Counted from the first letter of the stretch, positions 1 to 6,907 are shown. The stretch is 9,942 nucleotides of DNA from JANMDS01 sp031430575 (GCA_031430575.1 JANPBT010000036.1:1-9942); one strand, 5' to 3'. Numbers and translations: made by a program. Notes: generated from the letters alone by a model not told the origin.

Positions 1-1
1 T

Positions 2-115
2 GATCAAGCCAGAGCCGAGGTGTTTAAGTGGATTGAGCTCTACTACAACCGCGAGCGACTACACTCCGCTTTGAACTACCGCTCGCCTGAGCAGTTCGAG
101 AACCAACTAACTTAG
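2..115 (+). CDS. IS3-family transposase (OrfB), C-terminal fragment
   Basis: An open frame runs in from the left edge and ends in TAG at 113-115, giving 37 residues. It contains the pattern F-K-W-I-E-L-Y-Y-N-R-E-R-L-H-S-A-L-N-Y-R then SPEQFE, the hallmark C-terminus of IS3-family OrfB integrases (rve domain, DDE chemistry). The catalytic residues lie upstream, outside the window, so activity cannot be judged. The stop is immediately followed by the element's terminal inverted repeat, as expected at the right end of such elements. No promoter or start is visible. Family assignment is secure; the subgroup is not resolved. Confidence 0.9.
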   Translation, partial: DQARAEVFKWIELYYNRERLHSALNYRSPEQFENQLT

Positions 116-140
116 TGTCCGTGAATCCGGGGCAGGATCA
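116..140 (+). repeat. Right terminal inverted repeat of the IS3-family element
   Basis: The 25 bases directly after the transposase stop read, on the minus strand, TGATCCTGCCCCGGATTCAC then GGACA. This matches the TG...CA ends and the 'GCCCCGG' core common in IS3-family termini. The left end is outside the window, so the 3-4 bp target duplication (which would begin with GCT at 141) cannot be confirmed. The exact boundary is inferred. Confidence 0.75.
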
Positions 141-224
141 GCTTTTCAGGCACATTGCTTAAGCGCGCGTAGCGTTGCAACCGCGGTATCGACTTCGTAA
201 CGTTGTCTTTAAAAGACCACACTA

Positions 225-761
225 ATGCTCACCATCCGCCCAGCACAGATCGAAGATCTTCCTGAGATACTCTTGATTTACTCACACCATGTGGTGCACG
301 GCAGCGCATCGTTTGAAGTCGCGCCGCCATCGCTTGCTGAAATGCGCGCGCGCTTCGATGCGATTCGCTCAGCCGGCTACCCGTATATCGTTGCGGTGCA
401 GGGTGGGCGCGTCGCTGGCTACGCCTACGCTAGCGCCTACCGTGCCCGCTACGCCTATCGATTCACGGTGGAAGACTCAATCTACATCGCGCACGATCAA
501 ATCGGCGGTGGGATCGGGCGCGCGCTCATAGAAGCCCTCATTGCGCGGTGCGAAACCCAAGGCTACCGGCAGATGATTGCCGTGATTGGTGATAGCGCTA
601 ACGCAGCTTCAATTGCGCTGCATGCGCGACTCGGCTTTCGTTTTGCGGGCGTATTGCCTGCTGTGGGCTATAAACACGAGCGCTGGATTGATAGCGTGCT
701 CATGGCGCGGGCTTTGGGCGGCGGGGATCAATCTGCACCGCAAGAAATAATAACGGAGTAG
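225..761 (+). CDS. GNAT N-acetyltransferase, phosphinothricin/methionine sulfoximine acetyltransferase-like
   Basis: A 178-residue cytoplasmic enzyme of the GNAT fold, close in length to Bar/Pat and MnaT (YncA) proteins, which transfer acetyl from acetyl-CoA to the amino group of phosphinothricin, methionine sulfoximine/sulfone or related amino acids. Visible landmarks are IRPAQIEDLPEILLIYSHHV near the start (strand 1/helix 1), the SFE segment at about 29-31, the AGYAYAS strand at 64-70, the FTVEDSIYI segment at 80-88, the acetyl-CoA loop IGGGIGRAL at 93-101, the NAASIALHARLGF helix at 126-138 and the VGYKHERWIDSVLM tail at 147-160. The usual Gln/Arg at the first position of the CoA loop appears replaced by Ile93, with Gln one residue earlier; many relatives vary here. 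It starts 84 bp after the IS end. No strong Shine-Dalgarno is visible (AAAAGA only), so the start is likely but not certain. A 3-nt gap to the next gene implies co-transcription. Substrate is inferred from family only. Confidence 0.87.
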   Translation: MLTIRPAQIEDLPEILLIYSHHVVHGSASFEVAPPSLAEMRARFDAIRSAGYPYIVAVQGGRVAGYAYASAYRARYAYRFTVEDSIYIAHDQIGGGIGRALIEALIARCETQGYRQMIAVIGDSANAASIALHARLGFRFAGVLPAVGYKHERWIDSVLMARALGGGDQSAPQEIITE

Positions 762-764
762 TTC

Positions 765-1532
765 ATGCGATACGTTCTCAAAAAACACTGCGGATGCGTC
801 ATTGCGCTTTCGATTGCGACTGCATTAATCGGCTGCAGCCAGTCTGATCTCGGGCAAGGCGGATCCGTCGTGCAAGGCTCTTCAGGCCCGGCGGGCGCAG
901 CCAATGCTGCGCAAGAGCTCACGCGCTGCGAGAGCCCAATAGCGACTGTCGCGTTGGCTGAAAGCCCGTACGGCTACAGCGTGTTGTCTTCATACCAATT
1001 GCCAGCATCGCCGCTGCCGTTGGTGCGGCTCATCATGCAACAGTCAAATTGCTTTCGGGTGGTTGACCGCTCGGCGGGATTACGCGGTGCGGTGCAAGAG
1101 CAAGAGCTCAAAGCCCAAGGCATTTTGAAAGAAAGCACTGTAGTTAAAAAAGGTGAAGGTATCGGCGCGCGGCTCACGCTTACGCCATCGCTGACCTTTT
1201 CAGAAAATAACGCGGGTCAAGGCTGGGCTGGGATTTTGCAGATGATTCCGGGGCTACGTGAGTTTGCAGGCTTAGCTGCCAACGTGAAATTCAAAGAAGC
1301 GCAAGTCGTGCTTTTACTGGTCGATAACGAGACCACCGAGCAGCGCGCCGCAGCCACGGGCAGTGCCCGCGCGACAGATTTAGGTTTGGGTGGTTTCACG
1401 CTCGGCAAAATCGCAGGCGGTGGCTTGGGTTGGAGCAATACCAACGAAGGTAAAGTCATCGCGGCGGCATTTTTAGATGCCCACAATAAGCTCGTCACGC
1501 AAGCCCGCGCGATGCCGATCACGCAGCGCTAA
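765..1532 (+). CDS. CsgG-like lipoprotein
   Basis: A 255-residue protein with a lipoprotein signal: basic n-region (MRYVLKK), hydrophobic core at 11-22 and lipobox L-I-G-C with the lipidated cysteine at 24. A flexible Gly/Ser/Ala linker spans about 25-50. The globular part (about 54-250) has the arrangement seen in CsgG/HfaB-type proteins: an opening strand (IATVALAES), a helix ending in NCFRVVDRS (95-103), a segment rich in E/Q/K (110-125), a strand IGARLTLTPSLTF (133-145), and a strand FKEAQVVLLLVDNETTEQ (176-193) followed by a Gly-rich region at 205-223. CsgG itself is an outer-membrane secretion pore; whether this relative forms a pore is unknown, and no curli genes are present. Start support is strong: CGGAG at 754-758 lies 6 nt before the ATG and overlaps the upstream stop, so translation with the GNAT gene is probably coupled. 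Family call moderate, lipoprotein call strong. Confidence 0.75.
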   Translation: MRYVLKKHCGCVIALSIATALIGCSQSDLGQGGSVVQGSSGPAGAANAAQELTRCESPIATVALAESPYGYSVLSSYQLPASPLPLVRLIMQQSNCFRVVDRSAGLRGAVQEQELKAQGILKESTVVKKGEGIGARLTLTPSLTFSENNAGQGWAGILQMIPGLREFAGLAANVKFKEAQVVLLLVDNETTEQRAAATGSARATDLGLGGFTLGKIAGGGLGWSNTNEGKVIAAAFLDAHNKLVTQARAMPITQR

Positions 1533-1551
1533 TCTCGCAAATGTGCGCACG

Positions 1552-1621
1552 ACCTGTGGCGCAGATTTAGCTGGTTTTGGTCTTCAAAAAAGCCAAAACG
1601 GCGTAAATCTGCGCCGCAGGT
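1552..1621. repeat. Long imperfect palindrome built from two inverted copies of the dispersed CTGCGGCGCAG element (copies A and B); probable bidirectional terminator
   Basis: Arms 1552-1580 and 1593-1621 (29 nt each) are complementary except at 5 positions, around a 12-nt loop. Each arm begins with the dispersed element: copy A on the plus strand (core CTGTGGCGCAG, 1554-1564) and copy B on the minus strand (core intact, 1609-1619). The palindrome fills the 98-bp gap between convergent genes, 19 nt after the lipoprotein stop and 9 nt beyond the pump stop, so transcripts from both sides would fold it. There is a T-rich stretch in the loop but no clean T-tract after the stem, so efficient intrinsic termination is inferred rather than shown. 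Confidence 0.7.
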
Positions 1622-1630
1622 ATTGATGAT

Positions 1631-4600
1631 TTATGCCGCGCTGGGTGGGCGCTTTAGGCGATACCACGCTGCATAAATCGCGGGCACGGCCAAAATAGTG
1701 AGCACGGTCGCGACGATCAATCCAGCCATAATCGCCACCGCCATCGGCCCCCAAAGCACGCTGCGGGTCAGCGGAATCATCGCGAGCACCGCCGCCGCCG
1801 CCGTCAAGCAAATCGGGCGGAAGCGATGGACCGCAGCCTCACGCGCTGCAATCCAGGGATGCACGCCCTTGCGTAGATCTTGCTGAATTTGATCTACCAA
1901 GATGATCGTATTGCGCATGATGATGCCCATCAAAGCGATCACGCCCAAGATCGCGACGAAACCAAACGGAAGGTTGAATGCCAGCAAGCCGATCGCGACG
2001 CCAACCAAGCCAAAGGGTGCGGTGATGAGCACTAACGCCGTGAGCGAAAAGCTCTGCAATTGCAGCATCAATAAGAGTAGCCAGGCAAAAATCATAAGTG
2101 GTACGCCTTCACTGAGCGAGCTTTGCGCGGCGCGGTTTTCTTCCGCCGCGCCGCCCAGATCGAGCCGAAACCCCGGCGGCAATTTTTCGCGAATATCGAC
2201 AAGTTTTTGATCGATCGCAGCGCCAACATCAGGCGCTTGCACGCCATCGATCAAATCGGCTCTTGCAATGAGCGTGGGCATGCGGGAGTAGCGACGAATA
2301 ATGGGCTCTTCCATCACTTGCGTGATGCGCGCGACTTGTGCGAGTGGAATGGATTTGCCGGACGCTGTGGGCACTTGTAAGTCTTGGACTTGCGCAAGTG
2401 CCAAGCGTTCGTTTTGAGGCGCGCGCAAGATGATATCCATCGTGCGGTCTGCCTCGCGCATTTGCCCAATCGTCGCCCCGGTGAGCGCGCCTGCGAGGGT
2501 TCGCGAGATCTGCGCAGAGGTCGTACCCAATGCGCGGGCTTTATTTTGATCCACCTCCACGCGCACTGCGAGCGTTTGATCGCCCCAATCGGTGCTGACA
2601 TCTCGCGTTGACGGATGGGTACGGATCACCGCAGTTACCTGATCGCCAATTGCCTTGAGCGTCGCAACGTCTGCGCCGCTAATACGAAATTGAATCGGAT
2701 AAGTCACCGGTGGCCCAAGGGGTGTGCGCAAAACGCGCGTGCGCACACCTGGAAACTGGGTATCGAAGGCGGTGCGCAGCGTCGCCATCAAACGATCCCG
2801 AGACGCGACATCTTTGGTCAAAATCACAGAGTGAGAAAAATTTGGACGCAAGATCTCTTGATTCATCGAAAGATAAAAACGGGGCGACGAATTGCCGATG
2901 TAGCTGACGAAGGTTTCTGCATCGGCATTGTTTTTCAAAATCGATTCAAGCTTGGCCACTTGCGCTTGCGTGGCCTGAAAGCTTGCCCCCTCGGGAAGCC
3001 ACATTTCAACCATAATTTCGGTGCGGTCCGAGGTTGGAAAAAATTGCTTTGCCGTCATGCCCATACCCAAGATTCCGAGCACAAGCCCTACGATCGTAAT
3101 CGCAATCGTAATCCATCGGCGACGGATGCAGAGATCGATCAACGCCCGTAGCCGCACATAAAACTTGGATTCAAACAAATCGTGGTGGGCTGCGTCGCCC
3201 GTTGATTTCGGCGATTTCAGCAACCAGTATCCAAAAAGTGGCGTTGCCGTAATCGCGACAACCCATGAGATCACGAGCGCTAAAGCGGTCACGTTAAAAA
3301 TATCGGCGGTGTATTCGCCCGTCGCACTTTTTGCCAACACAATCGGGAAAAAGCCGGTCACGGTAACTAAGGTGCCCGTGAGCATCGGCCATGCGGTGCT
3401 CGTATACGCAAAAGTAGCTGCGGCAAATTTATCAAAGCCTTCTTCGACTTTTCGAGCCATCATTTCAACGGCAATCATGGCGTCGTCCACAAGCAAACCG
3501 AGCGCGATGATAAGGGCGCCCGTTGAGATTCGGTGCAAATCAATATTGAGCCATTTCATGGCTAAAAAGACACCGAAGAGCACCAGCGGAATCGTCAGCG
3601 CGACGACCAAACCTGCGCGCAAACCCAGACTCAAAAAACTGACCGCGAGCACAATCGCAACCGCTTCCAGAAGCGCACGCATAAACGTGCCGACGGCTTC
3701 TTTGACCACTTTCGGTTGATCGCTGACCTGATGAAACTCGATGCCCACGGGCAGATCACGCTTGACGCGCTGCATTGCGTTGTCTAAGTTTTGACCCAGT
3801 TGAATCACATCGCCTTCACGCTTCATCGAAACCGCAAGCCCGATTGCCGGTTGCCCGCCAAAGCGCATGGTGATTTGCGGGGGATCAATCGTGCCGCGCG
3901 AGATCGTTGCGATATCTTTGAGCAAAAAACTACGACCATTCGCCGAGAGGCGTAAATTTTCAAGCGATTTTTTAGCGTTAATCTCGCCACTCACGCGCGT
4001 TGGCACGGTGAGCGTGGTCGTTTGGAATGCGCCACTGGGCACAATCGCGATTTGCCCTTGCAATTGCTGCGCGATAGCGGTGGGATCAAGCCCCAGCAGG
4101 GCCAATTTTTGGTTGGAGAGCTCGACAAACATCCGATCGTCTTGCACCCCGACGAGCTCGATTTTGTTGACATCTTTAACGGAAATTAACTGTTGACGCA
4201 CGCCCTCGACGGCATCGCGCAGCTCGGTCAGGTTATAGCCGTCGCCGGTAAAAGCCCAGATCGACCCAAAGACGTCACCAAATTCGTCGTTATAAAACGG
4301 ACCAATCATTTCCGCTGGAAAGGTATTACGCGCATCCCCCAACTTTTTGCGCACTTGATACCAAACGTCGGTGACATCGCGCTTGCGCATACTGTCGACG
4401 AGCTCTACGATAACTTGCGCCTCGCCAGGCTTTGAAAAACTGATCGTGCGCTTGAGCCCGGGCAGCTCTTGTAGCCGACGCTCGATCTTGTCGGTGACGA
4501 ATTGATCGACTTGGCTGGTGGTCGCCCCGGGCCATGCGGCACGCACGACCATGACGCGAAACGTGAAATCTGGATCTTCACGTTGACCGAGCTTGAAGAA

Positions 4601-4714
4601 TGCAAATATGCCCGCGATCGCGATGGCGAGAATAAAAAACAGTGTGAGTTGCTTGTGTTTAAGCGCAGCGGCGGACAGATTCCCGCGCAGGCTCTCGGTA
4701 TCGGCACGCATCAT
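1631..4714 (-). CDS. RND-family (HAE1-type) multidrug efflux pump, inner-membrane transporter
   Basis: A 1027-residue AcrB/TriC-type proton-driven pump of usual family length, trimeric in the inner membrane, moving hydrophobic compounds through an adaptor to an outer-membrane channel. Features: first membrane helix at about 22-40; porter-domain motif Q-R-E-D-P-D-F at 44-50 followed by WPGAT at 61-65; central helices about 345-500 with the proton-relay pair D410-D411 in GLLVDDAMIAVE (corresponding to AcrB D407/D408); second large loop about 555-860; C-terminal helices with R934 at the AcrB K940 place, R966 at R971 and T971 at T978. The N-terminus (NLSAAALKH, LGQREDP) resembles TriC-like pumps. 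The start is the first of two consecutive ATGs; it overlaps the adaptor stop as A-TGA-TG, so translation is probably coupled. It is the last gene of the operon, with no channel gene after it. The Lys-to-Arg change is not a defect by itself. Substrates unknown. Confidence 0.95.
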   Translation of the reverse strand: MMRADTESLRGNLSAAALKHKQLTLFFILAIAIAGIFAFFKLGQREDPDFTFRVMVVRAAWPGATTSQVDQFVTDKIERRLQELPGLKRTISFSKPGEAQVIVELVDSMRKRDVTDVWYQVRKKLGDARNTFPAEMIGPFYNDEFGDVFGSIWAFTGDGYNLTELRDAVEGVRQQLISVKDVNKIELVGVQDDRMFVELSNQKLALLGLDPTAIAQQLQGQIAIVPSGAFQTTTLTVPTRVSGEINAKKSLENLRLSANGRSFLLKDIATISRGTIDPPQITMRFGGQPAIGLAVSMKREGDVIQLGQNLDNAMQRVKRDLPVGIEFHQVSDQPKVVKEAVGTFMRALLEAVAIVLAVSFLSLGLRAGLVVALTIPLVLFGVFLAMKWLNIDLHRISTGALIIALGLLVDDAMIAVEMMARKVEEGFDKFAAATFAYTSTAWPMLTGTLVTVTGFFPIVLAKSATGEYTADIFNVTALALVISWVVAITATPLFGYWLLKSPKSTGDAAHHDLFESKFYVRLRALIDLCIRRRWITIAITIVGLVLGILGMGMTAKQFFPTSDRTEIMVEMWLPEGASFQATQAQVAKLESILKNNADAETFVSYIGNSSPRFYLSMNQEILRPNFSHSVILTKDVASRDRLMATLRTAFDTQFPGVRTRVLRTPLGPPVTYPIQFRISGADVATLKAIGDQVTAVIRTHPSTRDVSTDWGDQTLAVRVEVDQNKARALGTTSAQISRTLAGALTGATIGQMREADRTMDIILRAPQNERLALAQVQDLQVPTASGKSIPLAQVARITQVMEEPIIRRYSRMPTLIARADLIDGVQAPDVGAAIDQKLVDIREKLPPGFRLDLGGAAEENRAAQSSLSEGVPLMIFAWLLLLMLQLQSFSLTALVLITAPFGLVGVAIGLLAFNLPFGFVAILGVIALMGIIMRNTIILVDQIQQDLRKGVHPWIAAREAAVHRFRPICLTAAAAVLAMIPLTRSVLWGPMAVAIMAGLIVATVLTILAVPAIYAAWYRLKRPPSAA

Positions 4715-5895
4715 TTTTGAACGCTTTGCGGTGCGGGCGCGGTTGATACCTGCGGCGCAGATTGGGGCATTTCGGAGCTCGTTGCCGCATCGAGAACGCG
4801 TACGCGTTGGCCCGCAATGAGTAGATTTGCTCCCGCGGTAACCACGCGCTGCCCCGGCGCGATCCCCGACTGAATAATGATGCCATCTTGTGCGAGCGCC
4901 CCAATCGTTACCGCAACGGGCTGCACCGTTTGCGAGGTTGGGTCAACGATCCAGACCCGTGGTTTGCCGTCGCGCGTATTCACTGCTGTCAGCGGCACAA
5001 CCATCCCGGGAGCGATACCGATTTCAGCGCGCACGTTTGCAGTCATCCCAAGTTTGATGCGATCTTCTGGATCGCTTAACGCGAAGCGGGCAGTGTAGGT
5101 GCGCGAGAGCGGGTCTGCAGCGGGGGAGAGCTCGCGAAGCTTGAGCGCATACGGCGTATCGCCGATGGCATCGACAACCGCGACATAAGATTTTGATGCG
5201 CGCACGGCCGCGAGCGTGCGCTCGGGTACGTTCACCACAATTTCTTTTTCACCCAGTTGAGCGATCCTGACAACGCTTTGCCCTGCCGCCAGCACGCTGC
5301 TGACTTCGGCATCGACGGCGATCACTACACCCGCCCGATCTGCGCGCAGCGACTGAAAGGCAAGCGCGTTTCGGGCATTTGCGAGACCCGCCATGGCGGC
5401 CCGCTCCTGGGCAGCAGCGGCTTCAGCGCCGATGGATTGCCGCTCAAGCCCAGCGGCGCTAATAAAACCTTTATCGCGCAATGCTTGCTGGCGCGCAAGC
5501 TCGGACGATTGCAAGCGGGTATTGGCGCGTGCGGCATCGACTTGCGCCGTTTGCGCGTTGATCTGGGGCATCGCGTCTTGGGAATCGAGCGTGGCGAGCA
5601 GTTGCCCCGCTTTAACAACATCGCCGACGTCTACGCTGCGCGTTGCTAATTTGCCGCCCACGCGAAAACCAAGGCGTTGCTCATGGCGGGCGCGCACGTC
5701 ACCGGGTAAATAAATCACCTCGGCTTGATTGCTCACGCTGGCGACCGTGGAGCGCACCGGGCGCACCGGCTCTTCCGGCTTTTGGCTGATGGCTGCGGCA
5801 GGATCGATCTTTTTGCCGCAGCCGGTAATGGCAACAGCGGCCAAAAGCACGCATAAAAAGTAATGCTTTGCGGTAAATGGTGAGATGACGTGCAT
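4711..5895 (-). CDS. RND efflux periplasmic adaptor (membrane fusion protein), lipoprotein
   Basis: A 394-residue HlyD/AcrA-type adaptor bridging the RND pump to an outer-membrane channel. N-terminal signal with hydrophobic core 11-22 and lipobox I-T-G-C, lipidated Cys26. Domains in order: first lipoyl half at about 72-104 (LGFRVGGKLATRSVDVGDVV then KAGQLLATLD), alpha-helical hairpin at about 106-176 rich in Ala/Gln/Arg, second lipoyl half at about 183-213 (LRADRAGVV, AGQSVVRIA), beta-barrel about 215-290 with SRTYTARFAL and KLGMTANVRAE, membrane-proximal domain about 297-367 ending GQRVRVL, then a low-complexity Ser/Pro/Ala/Gln tail (369-394). I chose the ATG at 5895 instead of an upstream in-frame ATG at 5946: it gives a proper signal peptide, has TTAGGA 5 nt upstream, and avoids deep overlap with tetR, whose stop lies 7 nt before. 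The tail codons 378-384 contain a copy of the dispersed repeat. Confidence 0.93.
   Translation of the reverse strand: MHVISPFTAKHYFLCVLLAAVAITGCGKKIDPAAAISQKPEEPVRPVRSTVASVSNQAEVIYLPGDVRARHEQRLGFRVGGKLATRSVDVGDVVKAGQLLATLDSQDAMPQINAQTAQVDAARANTRLQSSELARQQALRDKGFISAAGLERQSIGAEAAAAQERAAMAGLANARNALAFQSLRADRAGVVIAVDAEVSSVLAAGQSVVRIAQLGEKEIVVNVPERTLAAVRASKSYVAVVDAIGDTPYALKLRELSPAADPLSRTYTARFALSDPEDRIKLGMTANVRAEIGIAPGMVVPLTAVNTRDGKPRVWIVDPTSQTVQPVAVTIGALAQDGIIIQSGIAPGQRVVTAGANLLIAGQRVRVLDAATSSEMPQSAPQVSTAPAPQSVQK
4746..4763 (+). repeat. Dispersed element copy C, inside the adaptor coding tail
   Basis: ATACCTGCGGCGCAGATT, 18 bases identical to copies B and D, lies within adaptor codons 378-384 (Q-S-A-P-Q-V-S). 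It is about 33 nt before the adaptor stop, in a low-complexity tail after the last conserved domain. Placement at a gene end matches the other copies, here within the adaptor/pump operon junction. Confidence 0.75.
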
Positions 5896-5902
5896 GTGAT
5901 TC

Positions 5903-6586
5903 CTAAGGTGAGATCGGGCGATGCATGGCAGCGTGCAACTGCCCATCCCAGAGTGCGAGAAGTCCTTTTTCGACTTCGGTGGAAAATTCCGCGCGAAGGA
6001 CGTCGGAGATGGAATCGTCGTTGGCGAGGCAGGCGAGCGACTCGGGCTTTAGTAATTGCCAGAGGCCAATGATCAGGGCGTAGCTTAATCGCAATAGACT
6101 AATAGCGTGTGCGTTGTCGAGTTGCGAGAAATGTTTAGGCAGCGTTTCTGCTGCGCGTGAAAACCAAACGGCGACCCGTTGCCGATGGGCTTGGATCAAC
6201 GGCAGTGGCATCGAACGCTCCATCGCCCCGTAGCAAACGCTTGCGCACGGCAGGTAGGTTGGGTGAACAACGATGTGTTCCCGCGCAATTTGCATGATGT
6301 CGGTCAAACTTGCCCGCGCGTCCATCTCAACGCGCGCGATGAGTGCGCCAAAAAATGCTTCAACGTGACGCTCATGCAAGGCCAGTAGCAGCGCCTCTTT
6401 GCTTTCAAAGTAGAGGTAAACCGTACCTTTGGCCACGCCAGCGGCGGTCGCCACGTCTGCCATATGCCCCAAGCGTTCCGGCTCGGTGCGCATGAGCGCT
6501 TCCGCTGCGTCCAAAATCGCGGTGCGGCGCGTGGCCTTTTCATCAGAGCTAGTCGCTCGGGTGCGCGACGATTCGACTGCGTTCAT
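5903..6586 (-). CDS. TetR-family transcriptional repressor of the efflux operon
   Basis: A 227-residue TetR/AcrR-type regulator. The N-terminal DNA-binding domain spans about 17-70: R-R-T-A-I-L-D-A-A-E-A-L leads to the helix-turn-helix MADVATAAGVAKGTVYLYFE (42-61), with the conserved G-T-V-Y-L-Y-F turn and the following SKEALLLAL helix. The remainder is the variable ligand-binding and dimerisation domain, with cysteines at 114 and 118. It is the first gene of the efflux operon, and its stop lies 7 nt before the adaptor start. Two inverted TGAC-N5-GTCA palindromes sit on its own promoter, indicating autoregulation and control of the pump genes. No clear Shine-Dalgarno precedes the ATG; the start is chosen for the usual N-terminal length. 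The inducer cannot be predicted, though probably a pump substrate. Confidence 0.92.
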   Translation of the reverse strand: MNAVESSRTRATSSDEKATRRTAILDAAEALMRTEPERLGHMADVATAAGVAKGTVYLYFESKEALLLALHERHVEAFFGALIARVEMDARASLTDIMQIAREHIVVHPTYLPCASVCYGAMERSMPLPLIQAHRQRVAVWFSRAAETLPKHFSQLDNAHAISLLRLSYALIIGLWQLLKPESLACLANDDSISDVLRAEFSTEVEKGLLALWDGQLHAAMHRPISP

Positions 6587-6588
6587 GT

Positions 6589-6607
6589 AAATGACTTTTG
6601 GTCAGTT
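6589..6607. promoter_or_regulatory. Putative TetR operator 1
   Basis: TGACT-TTT-GGTCA (6592-6604), flanked AAA/GTT, is a near-perfect palindrome with one mismatch. It lies between the predicted transcription start and the tetR ATG. Reversed, it matches operator 2 at 16 of 19 positions. Centre-to-centre distance to operator 2 is 30 bp, near three helical turns, so two dimers would sit on a similar face. Confidence 0.7.
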
Positions 6608-6613
6608 TCGTGA

Positions 6614-6642
6614 ATATTAACTGACTTAGAGTCATTTTGCAA
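6614..6642 (-). promoter_or_regulatory. Predicted sigma70-type promoter of the tetR-adaptor-pump operon
   Basis: On the minus strand, TTGCAA (6642-6637) and TAATAT (6619-6614) are separated by exactly 17 nt. The predicted start falls near 6606, inside operator 1, and operator 2 fills the spacer, so repressor binding would block polymerase. The motifs are seen; activity is inferred. Confidence 0.65.
6619..6637. promoter_or_regulatory. Putative TetR operator 2
   Basis: TGACT-TAG-AGTCA (6622-6634) is a perfect 5-3-5 palindrome with flanks AAC/TTT, located in the -35/-10 spacer of the tetR promoter. It is an inverted copy of operator 1, which argues for a real regulator site rather than chance. 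Confidence 0.72.
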
Positions 6643-6854
6643 ATCAAATCGGACGTGATTTCATCGCAACGCGAGTCAATATGTGATGAAAAAAAAGCCT
6701 CGCGCCTGATGCAGCCGGTAGACCATGCCCGAGGTCGGCAGCAACAACATACGCATGGTTTCTGCCAGAGATGATTCTGTGGCCTCGCGGATTAAGTGCG
6801 GGTCTGGCGCGTGATCGCCAAAATCAAATTAAGGCAATTCGCTTGGTAATCGTG
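6643..6854. other. Intergenic stretch between the tetR promoter and the 3' hairpin of the dehydrogenase gene; unassigned open reading stretch
   Basis: No complete gene is seen. On the minus strand, 6828-6676 is open for 50 codons and reads protein-like: HAPDPHLIREATESS, then LAETMRMLLLPTSGMVYRLH, then QARGFFFITY, stop TGA. It has no ATG, GTG or TTG at its upstream end: the codon before is TAA (6831-6829), and the first ATG leaves only 26 residues. In a different frame, an ATG beside the hairpin repeat opens 25 codons (starting MNTCGHDYQ) overlapping its first part. It may be the remnant of a gene truncated or frameshifted near the repeat, or chance. I do not recognise the protein. Confidence 0.3.
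6689..6734 (-). terminator. Possible rho-independent terminator for the dehydrogenase transcript
   Basis: On the minus strand, CCTCGGGC (6734-6727) can pair with GCGCGAGG (6705-6698) at 7 of 8 positions across a 21-nt loop, followed by one C and eight T (6696-6689). It lies between the dehydrogenase gene and the tetR promoter, where a terminator would insulate the two. The long loop and one mismatch keep this tentative. Confidence 0.4.
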
Positions 6855-6907
6855 GCCGCAGGTATTCATTTTCGAAGAATACCTGCGGCGCAGATTTGGC
6901 TGTTTTT
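6855..6907. repeat. Dispersed element copy D with a perfect 13-bp hairpin
   Basis: Arms 6855-6867 and 6877-6889 are perfectly complementary around a 9-nt loop. The right arm continues on the plus strand into the full element, AATACCTGCGGCGCAGATTT (6878-6897), then GGCTGTTTTT. The left arm is a partial inverted copy. It lies 12 nt beyond the dehydrogenase stop, so that transcript would carry this hairpin at its 3' end. Confidence 0.75.

Noticed and set aside
1902..3719. Several plus-strand open frames opposite the RND pump gene
   Set aside because: They are antisense shadows of a strongly supported 1027-codon gene, with compositionally odd, unrecognisable products.
5896..5946. Upstream in-frame ATG for the adaptor (17 extra residues)
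   Set aside because: It would overlap the tetR coding end by over 40 nt and put a non-signal stretch before a normal lipoprotein signal; the ATG at 5895 has a good Shine-Dalgarno (TTAGGA).
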